Source: an uncultured Alphaproteobacteria bacterium (GTDB lineage Bacteria > Pseudomonadota > Alphaproteobacteria > HIMB59 > GCA-002718135). From it: 34,303 bases of DNA. Shown here piece after piece: positions 32,660 through 34,303 of this stretch. Position 1 is the stretch's first letter; each line of letters starts with the position of its first letter. The translations under genes were made by a program, and so were the position numbers. The stretch spans positions 1 through 34,303 of the forward strand of contig CACGNZ010000013.1 of assembly GCA_902574475.1 (NCBI GenBank), in the 5' to 3' direction. Below the pieces are notes generated by a model. That model saw nothing but the letters and a program-made list of their open reading frames with translations, did no database searches and was not told the DNA's origin.

Positions 32660-33232
32660 ATGATAACAAATTATGAAAGAATTTTAGATATTATTTTAAA
32701 TGATCTAATACCATTAACAAAAATTTCAATTAATGAAGGAAATAAAATATTTGGTGGATTTATTGTTAAAAAATCTGACCTAAGTCTTGTTTGTGTAGGT
32801 ACAAACCAGGAAATCAAAAACCCTTTATTTCACGGAGAAATTTCAACTCTTTTTAATTTATTTGAAAAAAAACTGTTTAATACAAAAGATTATTACTTCA
32901 TAAGTACACATCAACCTTGTTCTATGTGTTTATCAGCTATAACCTGGGCTGGATTTGACAATTTTTACTATTTTTTTTCCTATACCGACACAAAAGAAGG
33001 TTTTCATATTCCGCACGATCTAAAAATTTTGACGGAGGTATTTAAGATCAAAGATGGTAAATATAATATTAATAATGATTATTGGGAGAGTTACTCAATT
33101 TTATCGGAAATTAAAAGATTAGGCATAGAGGGCTCATTATCAGATAAAATATATCAGATCAAAGAAGAGTACCAAAAAATGTCAGAAATTTATCAAAAAT
33201 CAAAAATTGATAATAAAATTCCTTTAAATTAA
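32660..33232 (+). CDS. Cytidine/deoxycytidylate deaminase-fold zinc hydrolase
   Basis: This 190-residue protein has the CDA-superfamily zinc site: HGE with His58 and the proton-shuttling Glu60, then PCSMC with Cys87 and Cys90. QPCSMCLSAITWAGFDNFYYFF places it among the CMP/dCMP and nucleoside/guanine deaminase branch rather than small cytidine deaminases. It is larger than TadA (about 150) and has a C-terminal helical extension, so it is not the tRNA adenosine deaminase. Substrate is unknown. It begins 45 nt after the terminator of the candidate RNA, with no clear ribosome binding site, and could be controlled by read-through. The 193-bp gap after it holds the glycine riboswitch. Confidence 0.78.
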   Translation: MITNYERILDIILNDLIPLTKISINEGNKIFGGFIVKKSDLSLVCVGTNQEIKNPLFHGEISTLFNLFEKKLFNTKDYYFISTHQPCSMCLSAITWAGFDNFYYFFSYTDTKEGFHIPHDLKILTEVFKIKDGKYNINNDYWESYSILSEIKRLGIEGSLSDKIYQIKEEYQKMSEIYQKSKIDNKIPLN

Positions 33233-33264
33233 TTGTTAAATTATAAAAATAAGTATAAAAATAA

Positions 33265-33338
33265 TTAACGGGAGATACTGAAATTTCAGAGCCGAAGGAG
33301 CAACGACCCGGAAACTCTCAGGCACAATGGACCGTTAA
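33265..33338 (+). promoter_or_regulatory. Glycine riboswitch, first aptamer
   Basis: The closing stem is TTAACGG (33265-33271) with CCGTTAA (33332-33338). The conserved core is visible: GGGAGA, then AGAGCCGAAGGAGCAA and CCCGGAAACTCTCAGGCACAATGGACCG, as in gcvT-motif riboswitches. It binds glycine and works together with the second aptamer. The location immediately before gcvT is the classical one. Confidence 0.95.
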
Positions 33339-33344
33339 AAAAAA

Positions 33345-33407
33345 ACTCTGGAAAAGAGCATTTAGCTCTACCGAAGGTGAAAAGCTCTCAGGTAAAAAGA
33401 CAGAGGG
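33345..33407 (+). promoter_or_regulatory. Glycine riboswitch, second aptamer
   Basis: The closing stem is CTCTG (33346-33350) with CAGAG (33401-33405). The core is TACCGAAGGTGAAAAGCTCTCAGGTAAAAAGACAGAGGGG. A short A-rich linker separates it from aptamer 1, the usual tandem arrangement. The sequence after it has the GGAG ribosome binding site (33415-33418) and no terminator, so control is probably at translation initiation. Confidence 0.93.
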
Positions 33408-33425
33408 GTAGCTTGGAGAATTTAT

Positions 33426-34303
33426 TTGAACCAGTTACCAATAGACATTCCGCTGAAAAATTTTCATCAAAATAATGGTGCAAAGATATTGCCATTTGCA
33501 GGTTTTAATATGCCTATTAATTATAAAACTGGAATAATTAATGAACACAAAAACGTTAGAAATCATTCTGGTATTTTTGATGTCAGTCATATGGGGCAAA
33601 TTTTAATTGAAAATAATGAATCTTATTTACATGAATTAGAAAAATATATTCCATTACAATTAAAAAAATTAATTAAAAATAGATCGCAATATTCATTTTT
33701 GCTCAATAAAGATGGTGGAGTTATTGATGATCTAATTATTTCAAATATTGATATTAAAGATAAGTCATACTTATATATTGTTTATAATGCATCTCGAAAA
33801 AAAGAAGATGAAGAAATATTTATTTCTTGCGCTCCTAATGCAGAAAAAATTTATAACAAAAATTGTTTATTTGCGATCCAGGGACCTGACTCTATTAATG
33901 TTTTAAAAAATATTATTGATATTCCAAATAATATGAATTTTTTTGATATTCTAATAAGTAAATACAATAACAATGAAATAATAGTAAGTAGATCAGGTTA
34001 TACTGGTGAAGATGGTTTTGAACTTTCTATTCCAAATGAAAGTGCAGAAAATTTAATTACAAATTTACTTAAAAATGAAAATACAATGCTTTGTGGGTTA
34101 GGTTCTAGAGATTCATTAAGACTCGAGGCAGGATTAAGTTTATATGGTCATGAATTAAATGAAAAAATTACACCAATTGAAGCTGGTTTATCTTGGGCTT
34201 TAGATAAAGAAAGATTAGAAGATGAAAATTTAAATGGAAATAAAGTTTTAAGTGATCAATTAAAAAATAAATTATCTAATAAAAAAATAGGTTTAATTTC
34301 TAA
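33426..34303 (+). CDS. gcvT: Glycine cleavage system T protein (aminomethyltransferase), 3' end missing
   Basis: The frame is open from TTG 33426 to the window edge, giving the first 292 residues of a protein usually about 365 long. Motifs are PLKNFHQNNGAKILPFAGFNMPINY (9-33), IFDVSHMGQ, FAIQGPDS, SRSGYTGEDGFEL (tetrahydrofolate-binding region) and GSRDSLRLEAGLSLYGHEL. The start is TTG with GGAG 7 nt upstream; no ATG is available before the conserved N-terminus. The T protein transfers the methylene group of glycine from lipoyl-H protein to tetrahydrofolate. It is controlled by the tandem glycine riboswitch directly upstream. gcvH and gcvP would be expected beyond the edge. The TAA at the last three bases is out of frame and is not its stop. 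Confidence 0.95.
   Translation, partial: MNQLPIDIPLKNFHQNNGAKILPFAGFNMPINYKTGIINEHKNVRNHSGIFDVSHMGQILIENNESYLHELEKYIPLQLKKLIKNRSQYSFLLNKDGGVIDDLIISNIDIKDKSYLYIVYNASRKKEDEEIFISCAPNAEKIYNKNCLFAIQGPDSINVLKNIIDIPNNMNFFDILISKYNNNEIIVSRSGYTGEDGFELSIPNESAENLITNLLKNENTMLCGLGSRDSLRLEAGLSLYGHELNEKITPIEAGLSWALDKERLEDENLNGNKVLSDQLKNKLSNKKIGLIS

Noticed and set aside
34301-34303. TAA at the right edge as the gcvT stop
   Set aside because: It is out of frame with gcvT, and about 70 residues of the C-terminal domain are still missing.

Overview
This window is a compact, AT-rich (by eye roughly 30% G+C) stretch of bacterial chromosome. Gene order and protein families point to a free-living, genome-streamlined alphaproteobacterium of the marine SAR11/HIMB59-like kind. 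The evidence is: an aapJQMP general amino-acid transporter; a tolC - PopZ-family (DUF2497) - valS block; an argS - SPOR protein - scpA - scpB - tatABC - serS - pcm block; a GTTC-N7-GTTC type LexA box before umuDC; a tandem glycine riboswitch before gcvT; and very short gaps with many TAATG/ATGA overlaps and TTG/GTG starts. The exact taxon is an inference. There is no sign of phage, insertion sequences, CRISPR or plasmid functions.

Layout. 1-1706 (+): the 3' part of a class II ketose-bisphosphate aldolase, a compact MTA/SAH-nucleosidase-like protein and a cupin. 1720-3615 (-): a TSUP-family anion exporter and a MetC-type PLP lyase, directly abutting. 3777-7884 (+): aapJ, an intrinsic terminator, then aapQ, aapM and aapP. 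7886-8587 (-): alaX. 8650-10446 (+): a LexA-controlled umuDC operon. 10453-10648 (-): tRNA-Cys and tRNA-Asn. 10772-17405 (+): a PIMT-like protein, tolC, a miniature PopZ homologue, valS and ilvD. 17408-18520 (-): erpA-like and xth. 18574-26577 (+): dgt, argS, SPOR protein, scpA, scpB, tatA, tatB, tatC, serS and pcm. 26562-28768 (-): rlmJ then a MATE transporter. 28895-31277 (+): cold-shock protein, a small membrane protein, a small exported EF-hand protein, a DjlA-like J protein and a threonine/serine dehydratase-like protein. 31274-32380 (-): anmK. About 32500-32615 (+): a probable unannotated structured RNA. 32660-33232 (+): a CDA-fold deaminase. 33265-33407: tandem glycine riboswitch. 33426 to the edge: the start of gcvT.

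How the genes work together. The Aap system imports amino acids. The riboswitch turns on glycine cleavage when glycine is high, while ilvD makes branched-chain amino acids and the dehydratase degrades or racemises hydroxy-amino acids. ValS, ArgS, SerS, AlaX and the two tRNAs serve translation. ScpAB, PopZ, Dgt, Xth and UmuDC deal with chromosome organisation, nucleotide pools and DNA damage. TatABC exports folded proteins.

Most notable for follow-up: the three-hairpin RNA with GGA motifs in its loops and a strong terminator (about 32500-32615); good sigma70-type promoters whose predicted start sites fall on, or only about 6 nt before, the start codon (tatA, popZ, metC, dgt); the terminator that ends right at the aapQ start; a strongly reduced PopZ; and the loss of nagZ and surE from an otherwise conserved alphaproteobacterial block.
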